A stretch of DNA of 64,000 nt from Amycolatopsis xylanica. GTDB lineage: Bacteria; Actinomycetota; Actinomycetes; Mycobacteriales; Pseudonocardiaceae. The DNA lies in contig NZ_FNON01000002.1 of assembly GCF_900107045.1 (NCBI RefSeq), forward strand, positions 930,001-994,000, read 5' to 3'. The position numbers and the translations under genes are program-made. Positions 26,559 to 35,467 of the stretch are shown piece after piece (within the stretch, counting starts at the first letter, position 1; each line of letters starts with the position of its first letter). The notes under the pieces were generated by a model that worked only from the letters and a program-made list of their open reading frames with translations, ran no database searches and was not told the origin of the DNA.

Positions 26559-26576
26559 CATCCCCGCACGACGCCG

Positions 26577-26616
26577 AAGAGGGCGATGTCCATTGTGGAC
26601 ATCGCCCTCTTTTTTT
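26577..26616 (+). terminator. intrinsic terminator after ponA
   Basis: A 15-bp stem (26578-26592 with 26596-26610), extendable by one pair, has a TTG loop followed by a seven-base T tract to 26616. This is the most classical terminator in the window. It also marks the boundary of the accessory island. Confidence 0.95.
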
Positions 26617-26717
26617 GTGACCGGTCATGGCGTACCGTTTGTCGATCACCCGATTGGAGCCTTGTTCGCCACTGAGTTCCAGTGATTCAGTAATGCTGCC
26701 AACTCTGGGGACCTTGT

Positions 26718-26742
26718 TCGGCAATTGCATCGAAATTGCCGA
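26718..26742. promoter_or_regulatory. AT-rich inverted repeat upstream of the crystallin-like gene
   Basis: TCGGCAATT (26718-26726) is complementary to AATTGCCGA (26734-26742) with seven bases between. It sits about 35 bases before the likely start and could be an operator. Confidence 0.45.
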
Positions 26743-26777
26743 GCACTCACTTCGAGCATTCACAAATGGGGATGAGA

Positions 26778-27344
26778 ATGACCACATCACGTATCGCCAA
26801 AGCGACGCTCGCTGGCGTCTTTTCACTGACTATCGCGGCTCTTCTGCCGGGCATTGCGGATGCCACCCCTGATTTCGCCGCACAGGCGCAGGCCAGCGGC
26901 CTGACTGCGGCCCAAGCCACTGAACTGCAGGCCAAGGCCGACGATTATCTCGCCAAACTGGGCGGCACCCAGATTGCGCCCAACAAGATCGATCTCGACG
27001 GCACCGCCCTTATTTCACTCGCCGTGCCCGGCGAGGACCACCCGAGAAATCTTTCCACCGCCGCCGAGCCCGACCCTTGCAACTATTACGAGCAGGTCGT
27101 CAAGGATGGGCATTTCTGTGCGTACAGCCGTCCCACGCACCTGGGCGACAGCATCGACATGTACCACTGCCAGAAGTATTCGCTGCCCGGCTGGAGCGGA
27201 GTCGGCTCCTGGATCAACGCCCAATCATCCGGCACTCGGGCCCGCTTCTACGGAAAGTCGGGCAATCTCCTTTACACGACTCCCGTTCCGAACAGCTTCG
27301 ACGACTATAACTGGTCGCCGGTGTGGACCATCCGTCCCTGCTGA
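26778..27344 (+). CDS. secreted peptidase inhibitor I36 / crystallin-like protein
   Basis: This small exported protein (about 188 aa) has a signal peptide ending near GIADA, then a short helical region. The C-terminal domain has a beta/gamma-crystallin-like pattern (GHFCAYSRPTHLGDSIDMYHC, then WSGVGSWINAQSSGTRARFY). This resembles the Streptomyces metalloproteinase-inhibitor family I36. Four Cys suggest disulfides. Three in-frame ATGs (26766, 26772, 26778) lie together; the third has the best spaced GGGGA. It faces a convergent predicted lipoprotein gene, with one terminator between. If it is an inhibitor, the mycosin-like protease encoded nearby is one possible target, but that is speculation. 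Confidence 0.72.
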   Translation: MTTSRIAKATLAGVFSLTIAALLPGIADATPDFAAQAQASGLTAAQATELQAKADDYLAKLGGTQIAPNKIDLDGTALISLAVPGEDHPRNLSTAAEPDPCNYYEQVVKDGHFCAYSRPTHLGDSIDMYHCQKYSLPGWSGVGSWINAQSSGTRARFYGKSGNLLYTTPVPNSFDDYNWSPVWTIRPC

Positions 27345-27355
27345 TCGGTAGCGGA

Positions 27356-27399
27356 GATCGGGTGGCCCGCCGCGCCTGCACGCGGCGGGTCACCCGATC
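27356..27399. terminator. bidirectional terminator between convergent island genes
   Basis: A 19-bp stem (27356-27374 with 27381-27399) contains a single G-U pair and a six-base loop. The stop codon of the minus-strand predicted lipoprotein gene (27390-27392) lies within the right arm. Confidence 0.85.
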
Positions 27400-27857
27400 A
27401 AGGTGACATCCCGATCCACCGGCGTGCCATTCGTGGGACCAGGCAGACCCGCAGGACAGGATCGATCCATCATCCTTATCGAGCCAGGTCGTCCCAGTTC
27501 ACCCACGTACGACACGCACAGACGGACAGCGACCTGGACATACTCGCCGGAGTAGCCATTTCCAGCGAGTGCCAGAAATGCGAAATCGGCATTGAAATAA
27601 CCTGATTCGGGAATTTCTTTAACAAGAATCGTTGCTTGATCAGGATTATTTAAGAGGTTCTCGTCAGTGGCCCGCGTTATCGATTCACGCGTCGGTGTCG
27701 GACTCTCTTGAAATCGCCTGAGCGCCTTTTCCGCGATGTCCCTGACACCCGCGGTGGCCGCTGCACGTAGCTCGTCGACCGGATCGGCACAGGCTGTGCA
27801 GCACATCGCCACCGCGATCGCGCCGCACAGCCCGGCCCATCCTGCTCGTACCGTCAT
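27390..27857 (-). CDS. small secreted protein or lipoprotein, unknown
   Basis: This 155-residue exported protein is of no recognised family. The N-terminus is a signal peptide (MTVRAGWAGLCGAIAVAMCC) followed by TAC, an imperfect lipobox, so lipid attachment is possible. Two further Cys in the C-terminal half may form a disulfide. Part of the gene (27588-27660) is strikingly AT-rich, with codons such as ATT, AAA, GAA and AAT and one TTA leucine codon at 27651-27653. That is unlike the neighbours and suggests horizontal origin. It begins 10 bases after the stop of the large SGNH protein gene on the same strand and is probably co-expressed with it. Confidence 0.65.
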   Translation of the reverse strand: MTVRAGWAGLCGAIAVAMCCTACADPVDELRAAATAGVRDIAEKALRRFQESPTPTRESITRATDENLLNNPDQATILVKEIPESGYFNADFAFLALAGNGYSGEYVQVAVRLCVSYVGELGRPGSIRMMDRSCPAGLPGPTNGTPVDRDVTLIG

Positions 27858-27866
27858 TATTCGAGG

Positions 27867-30800
27867 CTACATCCCGGCGATGGCGGCCGTCGCCACGTTC
27901 GAATACGTCTGCGCCCCTTGCACCTTGGGATGCAATGACTGCCCCGAGATGAACCCGGTGTCACCCATCCGGAATGAGGTGTCGTCACCTCTGGTTAGCG
28001 TGAGAACGAGTGCGTGAATCTGCTCGTTGTCACCGCAGGCACCCTTTCCGGCGAAGGCGGATCGCGGATCAGCGTACGTCGCCGCGACGCCGGCTGTCCG
28101 TGCGTTCGCGACAGCGTTCTTGAGCACCTCGTCGAGCCTGTTATTCATCTCGATGAGCCACGGCGCCTCACTGGTGCCGATACCCGGAATGCAACTTCCA
28201 GCACGTTCGAGGAGGATCGGATACCCCATCACCAGTATCCTGGCGTTCGGGGATCTGCCCTTCAGTAGATTCAGCACATTCTGCACGTCGATGCCGATCC
28301 GATCGATCCGTTTCGGCTCCGCCGCGGACAACGGCTCCGAGTCATTCTCGAAAACCTGGTCCTGGCACAGGGAAGCCGACAGCACGCACTGCTTGAAGAT
28401 AGACGTGAACTTGGCATCGTTGCCGCCGACGGACAGCGTGATCAACGACGTGTACTGGTCGAGATAGCCCTGGTCCGGTTGCTGTTGCTCCTGATACTGC
28501 CCGCTCCCACCGGGTAGCAGGTTCCGCGTGGTCGCACCGGCGCAGGCGGACATGTGGTAGTTCAGCGTCGGATCGAACGCATCCGCTCTGGAGCCCACGG
28601 TCCGCGCCTGATTGTCCGGCAGATAGCTCTGCCTGGACCAGGAACTCGGTGAGCGGTGGCAGGCATCGCGCATCAGCGGATCGTCACCGTTCGCGTCGCG
28701 CCCGTCGTGATCGCTGGAGCGGTAGTAACTCCAGGCGCCATTGACCGGATCGCCACTGGCACCCTCGCCCGACGAGTACGAATCGCCGAGTGCCACGACC
28801 TGGTTGGCGGGCTTTCCGGACAGCGGCTGAAAAGCGACCGCGTCCCACGGCACGTCCCTGACGTCTTCCACCCAACGGTCATCAACGTTGTGCACGAGAT
28901 TGTCCAGCGAAACACTCGGTGTGCCACTGAAGTTGAACGCGCCGAGCGACTCCCAGTGCCCAGGCGCCGGATTACGGCCATCGTCGAGGTAGTTTCCCTC
29001 GACCACGGTCCTGGTAGGCGAATTCGAGTCCGAACCGTGCACGGTATAGGTCGCTTGCGGGTTCCGCGCCCGGTGATCGGGGATGTACACCAGCACGCGC
29101 GCCCAGCCGTTGAGCTGGCGGTTCAGCGTCCAGGTGCCAGTCACCTTGTGCTTCGCGTTCTCCGGAATGTCCTTCCAGGCGTGCGCATTCCACATGTGTC
29201 CGCCGAATCCGCCATCGACCTGGTGAAAGTCGATCTTCGACGGATAGTGCCCCGCCTGGTCGACGCCGAACTTGAAGGTCAGCGATCCCTGGTTCGCCCA
29301 GTCCTTCGAACAACCGCGGTAGGTCGTCACGTCCCCGGGAACGTCGTCGATGATGAGTGAGCCTGCGGGCACCTGCGCGGCGCCGGTGCAGTCCGGCCGG
29401 TACAGCACCTTCGACGCGGCGAGCGCGGGCTCCGGCGTTCCTGGCGGATAGCGCACCTGCTCGGAACCACACGCCGTCGCGCATTGGGTCCAGCTGGCCG
29501 AGGCGTGCCACCAGCACTTCAAGTCGTCGCGCAGGCAGTGGCTGCCGGGGTCGGTCGGGAACTGGGCAGGCTTGTGGAGCTGGTTCATGTCGCAGCTGGT
29601 GGTCGCGTCGCAGAAGCTGCCGAGCGCCGGTCGCTGCGCGAAACCACCCGCCTGCCATGTCGCGGGCAGATAGCCGATCTTGTAGGTACCGGCCTTCCAG
29701 TCCAGCCGCATCAGCGGATGGCGGGCCCAGCCGACGACGCGTTCCGGATAGGACCAGTGGTTCGGGTACTTCGCGTCGCCATAACTCGCGTCGAGGTAAC
29801 CGGCCCGGTCGGCCGCGTAGTCCTCGTTGGCCACATTGTTCGCCCAGCCGAGCCCATAGGCGCCGTTCGCGCCATTTTCACCGGGCGCGTGCCAGCCACT
29901 GTTGTACGCCCAGAGCGCGTACCACCAGTTCTCGATCTTGCTCGGGTCGCCGTTGTTGACGCCGATGCCGAGCTGCTTCATCTGATTCCACTTGTCGATC
30001 AGGATGTTGAGCCCGGCCGCGATGTTGGCCGCGTAGTCGACGGTGAGCGCGAGCTGCTGAGTGGGGCTGTACACGGAAGACCCGTCGGACACCCGCATTC
30101 CGGTGGTGACCTGCGAAGCGCCATAACCGCAGTCCGGGTCAGCGAAGTTGACCCGGTCGACGCCGACATTCTTGCCGTAGAAGCCACCCTGGTTGAAGTT
30201 GCCGCTCTCGCCGTCGGTGACGGTCGGGCTCGACTGCCAGATGTTGGACTCCTGCGCCATCACGCCGAGCAGCACCTGCGCGGGCACCTGGCCGCCACCG
30301 ATCAGCTGATGCATCGGGAACAGGCCTTGTGGAGTGTAGGCGGGCAGCGTCGAACCGTTGTAGCCAGCGGGCCGCTGGACGAACAGCTGGTTCTTGACCG
30401 CGAGGTCGGCCGCCCATTCCCCCAGCTCGGGAGTGGGTTGCAGTGACTGGATCTTCGGGTCGTTACGCGGTACGGCGCACGCCCGATCCGGGTCCGTCGT
30501 CATGGTCGACGGATCGGCCGCGACGCCGGGGCGGGCAGGCGGTGCGGGCGCGGTGGTGACGGCCGGAGACGGCGTACTGCCCACTGCGGGCTTCAAAGCC
30601 GATGGCCGCACCGAGAACGACGGCTGCGCGCCGGTGGCCAGCACCTTTGTCGTGATGTCCACCGGGAGCGGACCGCCCGGCGCGCCAGTGGCCTGCTGGT
30701 CGCGCACGTTGGTGGCCGAGGTGATCGCCAAGGCGCCCGTAGTGGACAGCTGGGCGTCACCCGCGACGTCGGCCGCGTGCCAGGTTCCCGGCAACCGGGA

Positions 30801-31712
30801 CCCGATCGTCTTGCCCTGTACGAAAACTTTGCCCGCGACCTGGTGCAGTTGCACCGAGTCGAGCGGTACCGCGGCGACCAGCGTGTCGACGGCGCCGGTG
30901 TAGCGGTGGATCTCGGTCTTGCCGGCCGACCGCACCTCGAAGCCGACGCCACCGTCCGCGTCGACACTGAGCCGGAACGGTGTGCTCGCCGCGTCGGCGA
31001 CGTGCCTTAGCTTGCCGTCGGCTTCGACCGTCGCGAGCCCACGCCCGGTGGCCGCGACCGTGGTGTCACGCACCGGGACCGCCGAGGTGACCTGGCCGAT
31101 GGCGTCGACTTGCCGGACCACGCCTGTCGTCGCCGCGTCAACTGTCATCAGACGGGATTTGTAGGTGTCGCCAACGGTGAGGTTTCTGGTGAAGACGACG
31201 CGCTCGTCAGCGCCGCAACCCGGGTTGTAGTAGGCGAGGTTCACGGTGAACGGGAGCTTCCGCACGTCACCGGAAGTGAGATCGACGATGGCGGCGAAAC
31301 CGCCGCCGCGGAACTTTTCCTCGCGGTTCACCGCTTCTCGCGGCGCGTAGACCACGGCCGCGTACCGGCCGGAGGCGGTGACGCACTCCTGGCCGATCCA
31401 CTGGCTGGTTTCCGCGCCGGTCTCGGCCAGTGTCGCCACCGTGCGCCAGGTGTAGCCGTCCTTGGCGTCGGCGGCGAGAACATGCAGGCCGGTCTGGTCG
31501 CCGACGATGGTCACCGCGCGGTCAGCGGAAGAGCGCCAGCCGGCCGGAAGGATCCGGTCCCGGTCCGCTTGCGGCACGGACGCGCTGTCGGGCTTCGCCG
31601 CGTCCGGTGGTGGTTTGCTCGCGGCGACCGCCGGAGTACCCAGGAACGCGGTGGTCAGCAACAGTGCCGCGCAAGTTTGCGCAGCTCTTCGGGCAGCACG
31701 AGAGCGATGCAT
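27867..31712 (-). CDS. secreted lysozyme-like / golvesin-like / SGNH hydrolase multidomain protein
   Basis: This 1281-residue exported protein has a signal peptide (1-31, ending AVAA) and a beta-rich N-terminal domain (about 50-370) with WRTVA and LAYYNPGCG. A lysozyme/SLT-like domain (about 405-610) has candidate catalytic E488 in LLGVMAQESN and the typical ALWAYNSG. A Cys-rich segment and a golvesin C-terminal-like domain (about 830-965) follow. The SGNH hydrolase (972-1281) has nucleophile S978 in GDSYSSGEG, GGND near 1096-1099 and H1261. It may bind or cleave peptidoglycan and deacylate or de-esterify a linked substrate. ATG at 31712 follows GGGGGAG; the open frame extends to 31811. It is paralogous to the divergent gene at 32145 except at the C-terminus. 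Confidence 0.82.
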   Translation of the reverse strand: MHRSRAARRAAQTCAALLLTTAFLGTPAVAASKPPPDAAKPDSASVPQADRDRILPAGWRSSADRAVTIVGDQTGLHVLAADAKDGYTWRTVATLAETGAETSQWIGQECVTASGRYAAVVYAPREAVNREEKFRGGGFAAIVDLTSGDVRKLPFTVNLAYYNPGCGADERVVFTRNLTVGDTYKSRLMTVDAATTGVVRQVDAIGQVTSAVPVRDTTVAATGRGLATVEADGKLRHVADAASTPFRLSVDADGGVGFEVRSAGKTEIHRYTGAVDTLVAAVPLDSVQLHQVAGKVFVQGKTIGSRLPGTWHAADVAGDAQLSTTGALAITSATNVRDQQATGAPGGPLPVDITTKVLATGAQPSFSVRPSALKPAVGSTPSPAVTTAPAPPARPGVAADPSTMTTDPDRACAVPRNDPKIQSLQPTPELGEWAADLAVKNQLFVQRPAGYNGSTLPAYTPQGLFPMHQLIGGGQVPAQVLLGVMAQESNIWQSSPTVTDGESGNFNQGGFYGKNVGVDRVNFADPDCGYGASQVTTGMRVSDGSSVYSPTQQLALTVDYAANIAAGLNILIDKWNQMKQLGIGVNNGDPSKIENWWYALWAYNSGWHAPGENGANGAYGLGWANNVANEDYAADRAGYLDASYGDAKYPNHWSYPERVVGWARHPLMRLDWKAGTYKIGYLPATWQAGGFAQRPALGSFCDATTSCDMNQLHKPAQFPTDPGSHCLRDDLKCWWHASASWTQCATACGSEQVRYPPGTPEPALAASKVLYRPDCTGAAQVPAGSLIIDDVPGDVTTYRGCSKDWANQGSLTFKFGVDQAGHYPSKIDFHQVDGGFGGHMWNAHAWKDIPENAKHKVTGTWTLNRQLNGWARVLVYIPDHRARNPQATYTVHGSDSNSPTRTVVEGNYLDDGRNPAPGHWESLGAFNFSGTPSVSLDNLVHNVDDRWVEDVRDVPWDAVAFQPLSGKPANQVVALGDSYSSGEGASGDPVNGAWSYYRSSDHDGRDANGDDPLMRDACHRSPSSWSRQSYLPDNQARTVGSRADAFDPTLNYHMSACAGATTRNLLPGGSGQYQEQQQPDQGYLDQYTSLITLSVGGNDAKFTSIFKQCVLSASLCQDQVFENDSEPLSAAEPKRIDRIGIDVQNVLNLLKGRSPNARILVMGYPILLERAGSCIPGIGTSEAPWLIEMNNRLDEVLKNAVANARTAGVAATYADPRSAFAGKGACGDNEQIHALVLTLTRGDDTSFRMGDTGFISGQSLHPKVQGAQTYSNVATAAIAGM

Positions 31713-32144
31713 TAGGTCTCCCCCAAGAGTTCCCAGTCGACGACCAAAGCTAACAGTGAAAAACTTAGCGATCATTAGTGCAGTTGGGTGAAAATTTACC
31801 AGACTATTCATGCCTTTCTATTACATATCGGACAAATGGCAGGAAAATATGGTCCGCAATTCACTTCGAAGCCACCACCCGAATGGCGGCTGGCGATCGT
31901 CAGTGACCCGGGCTTTGATGAGCGAAGCTGGGACTTTGCGCTGATGCCCCGATGATCGGACTGGGTGGACATCAGCGTCGCAATCTCTGGGGGGATTCGT
32001 GATGACTGGCTCATGCCGTCCTTCGCGCCGTATTCACGGCACCATTTCCGCCGAATAGTCCTTACCGCGCGCAATTCACTGTTTTTCGCGCGTCCGGCTC
32101 CAGTACCGGCAATTCGGTCGGGTCGGCGCGTGAGGGAGGAAAAG
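31713..32144. other. 432-bp divergent region between the two paralogues
   Basis: This region is AT-rich in its first third (31740-31860) and presumably contains promoters for both large genes. Open frames extend into it from both sides, but they lack ribosome sites and their translations look noncoding. I see no named riboswitch motif. Confidence 0.55.
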
Positions 32145-35100
32145 ATGAGACGAAGCTGGAAGAGGGTCGCGTTGACCGCGCTGGCCTTCCTCACGCTGAC
32201 CCCGTCGGTGACGGCCATGGCCGTCACCCCGGACAGCACGACCGAGGCGGCCGTACCGGCCCCGCCACCGACCGACCCGCCGACCGTCGACCCGAAGAAA
32301 CGTGACGAACTGCTCGGCCAGGGCTGGCAGGCCTCCGGTGACCGCTTGTGGACGACCAGCGGTGACGCCGAAGGTTTCCACGTGCTGGTGGCCGAGGCGA
32401 AGACCGGCTACGCCTGGCGGACGGTCGCCGACCTCACCGTGCCCGGCCTCGAGACCGACCAATGGATCGGCCACGGCTGCGTCACCGGCTCCGGCCAGCG
32501 CGCCATCATCGTGTACGGTCCGCGAGGCTTCACCAACGACGACACCGAATTCAACCGCGGCGGGCTGACGGCGATCGTCGACCTCACCACCGGCGCGGTC
32601 ACGAAACTCCCGATCCGCACCACCCTCGCCTACTACAACCCCGGCTGCGGCACCGGTGAAACGGCGACGCTGACCCAGGGCGGCGGTGAGTCGATCCCGC
32701 AGACCGGCGTCGTCACGGTCGACACCGCGACGGCGTCGCTCAGCAAGCGCGTCGAACTCGCCGGCCAGGTGACCTCGCCCGTCCCGGTCAACGGCGGCTT
32801 CGTCGTGGCCGACAGCCTCGGCCTGCTGAAGGTCGCCGACAACGGCGACAAGCACCGGGTCGTTCTCGGCACCGGCGGTGTCCCCGCCTATGTGCGGCCC
32901 GACGCCGAGGGCGGCCTGGTGTTCATGGACCAGGTCGACAACACCAGCCGGATCCGGCGCATGGCCCCGAACAGCCCGGATGCGAAGACCGCCGCGCCGG
33001 TGCTGGCCACCGGCCCCACCGGTTCGCTCGGCATCACCGCTGGCAAGGCAGGCAAGGTCTTCATCACCGGCACCGCGGCGAAGCTCGAGGCATTGCCCGC
33101 GGTCGTGGCGAAACTCGACGTGCCGGTGGATGCGGAAATCTCCTCCACCGGCGAGACCGCGGTCACCGAACTGCGTCTCGCCAGGCCTGAGCCCGGCTCG
33201 GCCGCGGCCAGCAACCCTGGCGGGGTGCAGCCAGTGCACATCGCGGGCAAGAGCCTGCGAACCGGAAAGTCGCTCGGCTTCACCGTCGATCCGGCCGCGA
33301 CGCTCGCGCCGCGCTGGAACGACACGATCGACCCCGGTTACGTGTGCGCGGTGCCCAGGAACGACCCGGGCACGCAGGTCTACCAGCCGACTCCGCGTGA
33401 GGTCGAATGGCGTGCGGACAACCTCGTCCGCGGCACCGGTGTGCCCGCCCAGATCCTGCTCGGTGTGCTCGGCCAAGAGTCAAACCTCTGGCAGGCGGCC
33501 AGGAACATCTATCCCGGCGAGTACGGCAATCCGCTGATCGGCAGCTTCTACGGGCTCTCGAACACGGGCACCGTCGGGGACTGGGACATCAACTGGTCCA
33601 AGGCCGACTGTGGTTTCGGCGTTTCGCAGACCACGGACGGCATGCGCAAGGGTGACCCGAGCCGCACGCCACGAGAGCAACGGGACATCGCCACCGACTA
33701 CATCTGGAACATGCAGGCAGGCCTCAACATCCTGGTCTCCAAGTGGAACCAGATGAAGGCCAAGGGGATGCTGGTCAACAACGGCGACATCACCAGCATC
33801 GAGAACTGGTTCTATGCCACCTGGGCGTACAACTCCGGTTTCCACGACGGGACCGCGCCCAAGGACGACGGCGTCGTCGGGCTGGGCTGGCTTAACAATC
33901 CGGTGAACCCGAATTACCCACCGAGTCGCACGGCGTTCGGCAAAAGCCCCGCTGATTTCGCCCACCCTTATCTGTGGTCGTACCCGGAGAAGGTTCTGGG
34001 GTTCGCCTCTTACCCACCTTCGGGCTATTCGGACCCGAACACCGTGGTCCCGTTCTTCCGAGCCGCCCAGTGGCTCACCGATGCTTTCCGGGAGACCGCA
34101 CGACCGGATCCGAATCTCTTCTGCACCGCAGCCAATGTGTGCATTCCGGGCAACAACGTGAAGCCGACCGCCCCCGGGGTCGACGACCAACCTGCTGGGC
34201 CGTGTCACCACACGAACTCAGCAGGCCAGTTCGACCTGAAGTGCTGGGTGAAGTCCCCGGTCAGCTGGAAAGATTGCGCCAGGCAGTGCGGCTTCGAGAA
34301 GATCCGCTACGACCCCGGTGTACCCAGACCCACCCAGCCCAACAACAACGGCTTCGATGGCGTCAGTTATCCGCCGGTGTGCGACAACACCGGTGTCGAG
34401 GTCGCGGGTGTTGTCGATGATGTCACCACTGAGACTCCCGCAGCCCGTTTCTGCGTCGGCGCCGGCATCCACGCGAATATGCCGGGCAGCGACTTCTCGA
34501 TGACCTTTGGCCCCTCCGGCAAGGTCGACCTGCACCAGGTGGGCGGTGGCTACGGCGCGCACTATTGGTACAGCCACACCAGGAGCAACACGGCGGAGGG
34601 CCAGAAGACCCGCGCCACGGGGACCTGGACCTTCCCCGATCTGGACGGGAACGCGAAGCTCAAGGTCTTCATCCCGGCGCATCTGGCCGACGCGGTCGCC
34701 GTCTATGTCATCGACACGGCGACGGGCCCGGCGCGCGTCACGGTCAACCAGGCACTGAACCACGGCAAGTGGGTCGACCTGGGTGTCTTCCCGTTCTACG
34801 GTCAGCCCAAGATCCATCTGGACACGATCACCGACGGGGCGAACGGCACGCTGGCGCTGGCGTTCGACGCGGCCGCCATCCAGGCGGTGCCCGACGATCC
34901 CAACACCGTGATGATCGTCAGCGACCACAAGCCGGACGGAAACTACTGCCTTCAGGTCAAGGGCAACAACATCGTGGCAGGTGCCACGGCCGAGTGGCGT
35001 ACTTGCAGTAAGAGCTGGGGCTACGCGTACTGGGCGCTGCAGGGCACCAGTACGACGATCCCGCTCCCTGGCAAACCCAACGCACAGGGTTATCGGATCA

Positions 35101-35411
35101 AACCGAGGACCAACTCCAGCCTGTGTCTCGAAACCTTGGGCCGCAACGCGGGCGAGGGAGTGGCCGTGGTACTCGGGGTATGCGACGAAACCGACCTCAA
35201 CCAGCTGTGGACCGCGCCGCCGCCCCCACAGCCGCTGCCGAGTGCCCCGGAACGGCAGTACATCGCCAACGCGTTGACCCACATGTGCATGACCGCCGGG
35301 GAACGCGGGGGAACCGGCGCGGCACCGGTGGTGTCCAACAGCTGTGAACCGGACGAGCCGCAACCGTGGCAGTACTGGCTCAGCTACAACCAATCCAATC
35401 CGCTGAACTAG
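32145..35411 (+). CDS. secreted lysozyme-like / golvesin-like / ricin-like lectin protein
   Basis: This 1088-residue exported protein is the paralogue of the divergent gene at 31712. It has a signal peptide (1-26) and the same beta-rich domain (WRTVA at 91-95, LAYYNPGCG). The lysozyme/SLT-like domain has candidate catalytic E445 in LLGVLGQESN and ATWAYNSG. A Cys-rich linker and golvesin-like module (VAVYVIDT to FDAAAIQAVP) follow. Instead of an SGNH hydrolase, the C-terminal part (about 930-1080) is a ricin B-like carbohydrate-binding region with repeated CLxV/CLET and QLW/QYW patterns. ATG at 32145 follows GGGAGGA. It lies 57 bases upstream of the mycosin-like gene on the same strand. Peptidoglycan or polysaccharide binding is inferred. 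Confidence 0.82.
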   Translation: MRRSWKRVALTALAFLTLTPSVTAMAVTPDSTTEAAVPAPPPTDPPTVDPKKRDELLGQGWQASGDRLWTTSGDAEGFHVLVAEAKTGYAWRTVADLTVPGLETDQWIGHGCVTGSGQRAIIVYGPRGFTNDDTEFNRGGLTAIVDLTTGAVTKLPIRTTLAYYNPGCGTGETATLTQGGGESIPQTGVVTVDTATASLSKRVELAGQVTSPVPVNGGFVVADSLGLLKVADNGDKHRVVLGTGGVPAYVRPDAEGGLVFMDQVDNTSRIRRMAPNSPDAKTAAPVLATGPTGSLGITAGKAGKVFITGTAAKLEALPAVVAKLDVPVDAEISSTGETAVTELRLARPEPGSAAASNPGGVQPVHIAGKSLRTGKSLGFTVDPAATLAPRWNDTIDPGYVCAVPRNDPGTQVYQPTPREVEWRADNLVRGTGVPAQILLGVLGQESNLWQAARNIYPGEYGNPLIGSFYGLSNTGTVGDWDINWSKADCGFGVSQTTDGMRKGDPSRTPREQRDIATDYIWNMQAGLNILVSKWNQMKAKGMLVNNGDITSIENWFYATWAYNSGFHDGTAPKDDGVVGLGWLNNPVNPNYPPSRTAFGKSPADFAHPYLWSYPEKVLGFASYPPSGYSDPNTVVPFFRAAQWLTDAFRETARPDPNLFCTAANVCIPGNNVKPTAPGVDDQPAGPCHHTNSAGQFDLKCWVKSPVSWKDCARQCGFEKIRYDPGVPRPTQPNNNGFDGVSYPPVCDNTGVEVAGVVDDVTTETPAARFCVGAGIHANMPGSDFSMTFGPSGKVDLHQVGGGYGAHYWYSHTRSNTAEGQKTRATGTWTFPDLDGNAKLKVFIPAHLADAVAVYVIDTATGPARVTVNQALNHGKWVDLGVFPFYGQPKIHLDTITDGANGTLALAFDAAAIQAVPDDPNTVMIVSDHKPDGNYCLQVKGNNIVAGATAEWRTCSKSWGYAYWALQGTSTTIPLPGKPNAQGYRIKPRTNSSLCLETLGRNAGEGVAVVLGVCDETDLNQLWTAPPPPQPLPSAPERQYIANALTHMCMTAGERGGTGAAPVVSNSCEPDEPQPWQYWLSYNQSNPLN

Positions 35412-35417
35412 CACAAT

Positions 35418-35451
35418 CGGGGCGGCCAGGCCGACAGGTCCGGCCGCCCCG
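35418..35451 (+). terminator. hairpin between lectin paralogue and mycosin-like gene
   Basis: A 10-bp stem (35418-35427 with 35442-35451) has a GC-rich 14-base loop and no T tract. It lies 17 bases before the protease start, so it may attenuate read-through rather than fully terminate. Confidence 0.55.
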
Positions 35452-35467
35452 CTCATCGGAAAGACGT

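Noticed and set aside
23844..26561. 905-residue open frame antisense to ponA
   Set aside because: It mirrors ponA codon periodicity in high-GC DNA, with Arg/Val/Leu/Asp-rich low-information translation and no ribosome site. The plus-strand frame has unmistakable PBP motifs.
31713..32144. Coding extensions of both divergent paralogues into the gap
   Set aside because: The frames are open but lack ribosome sites, while good ones precede ATG at 31712 and ATG at 32145, each followed by a clear signal peptide.
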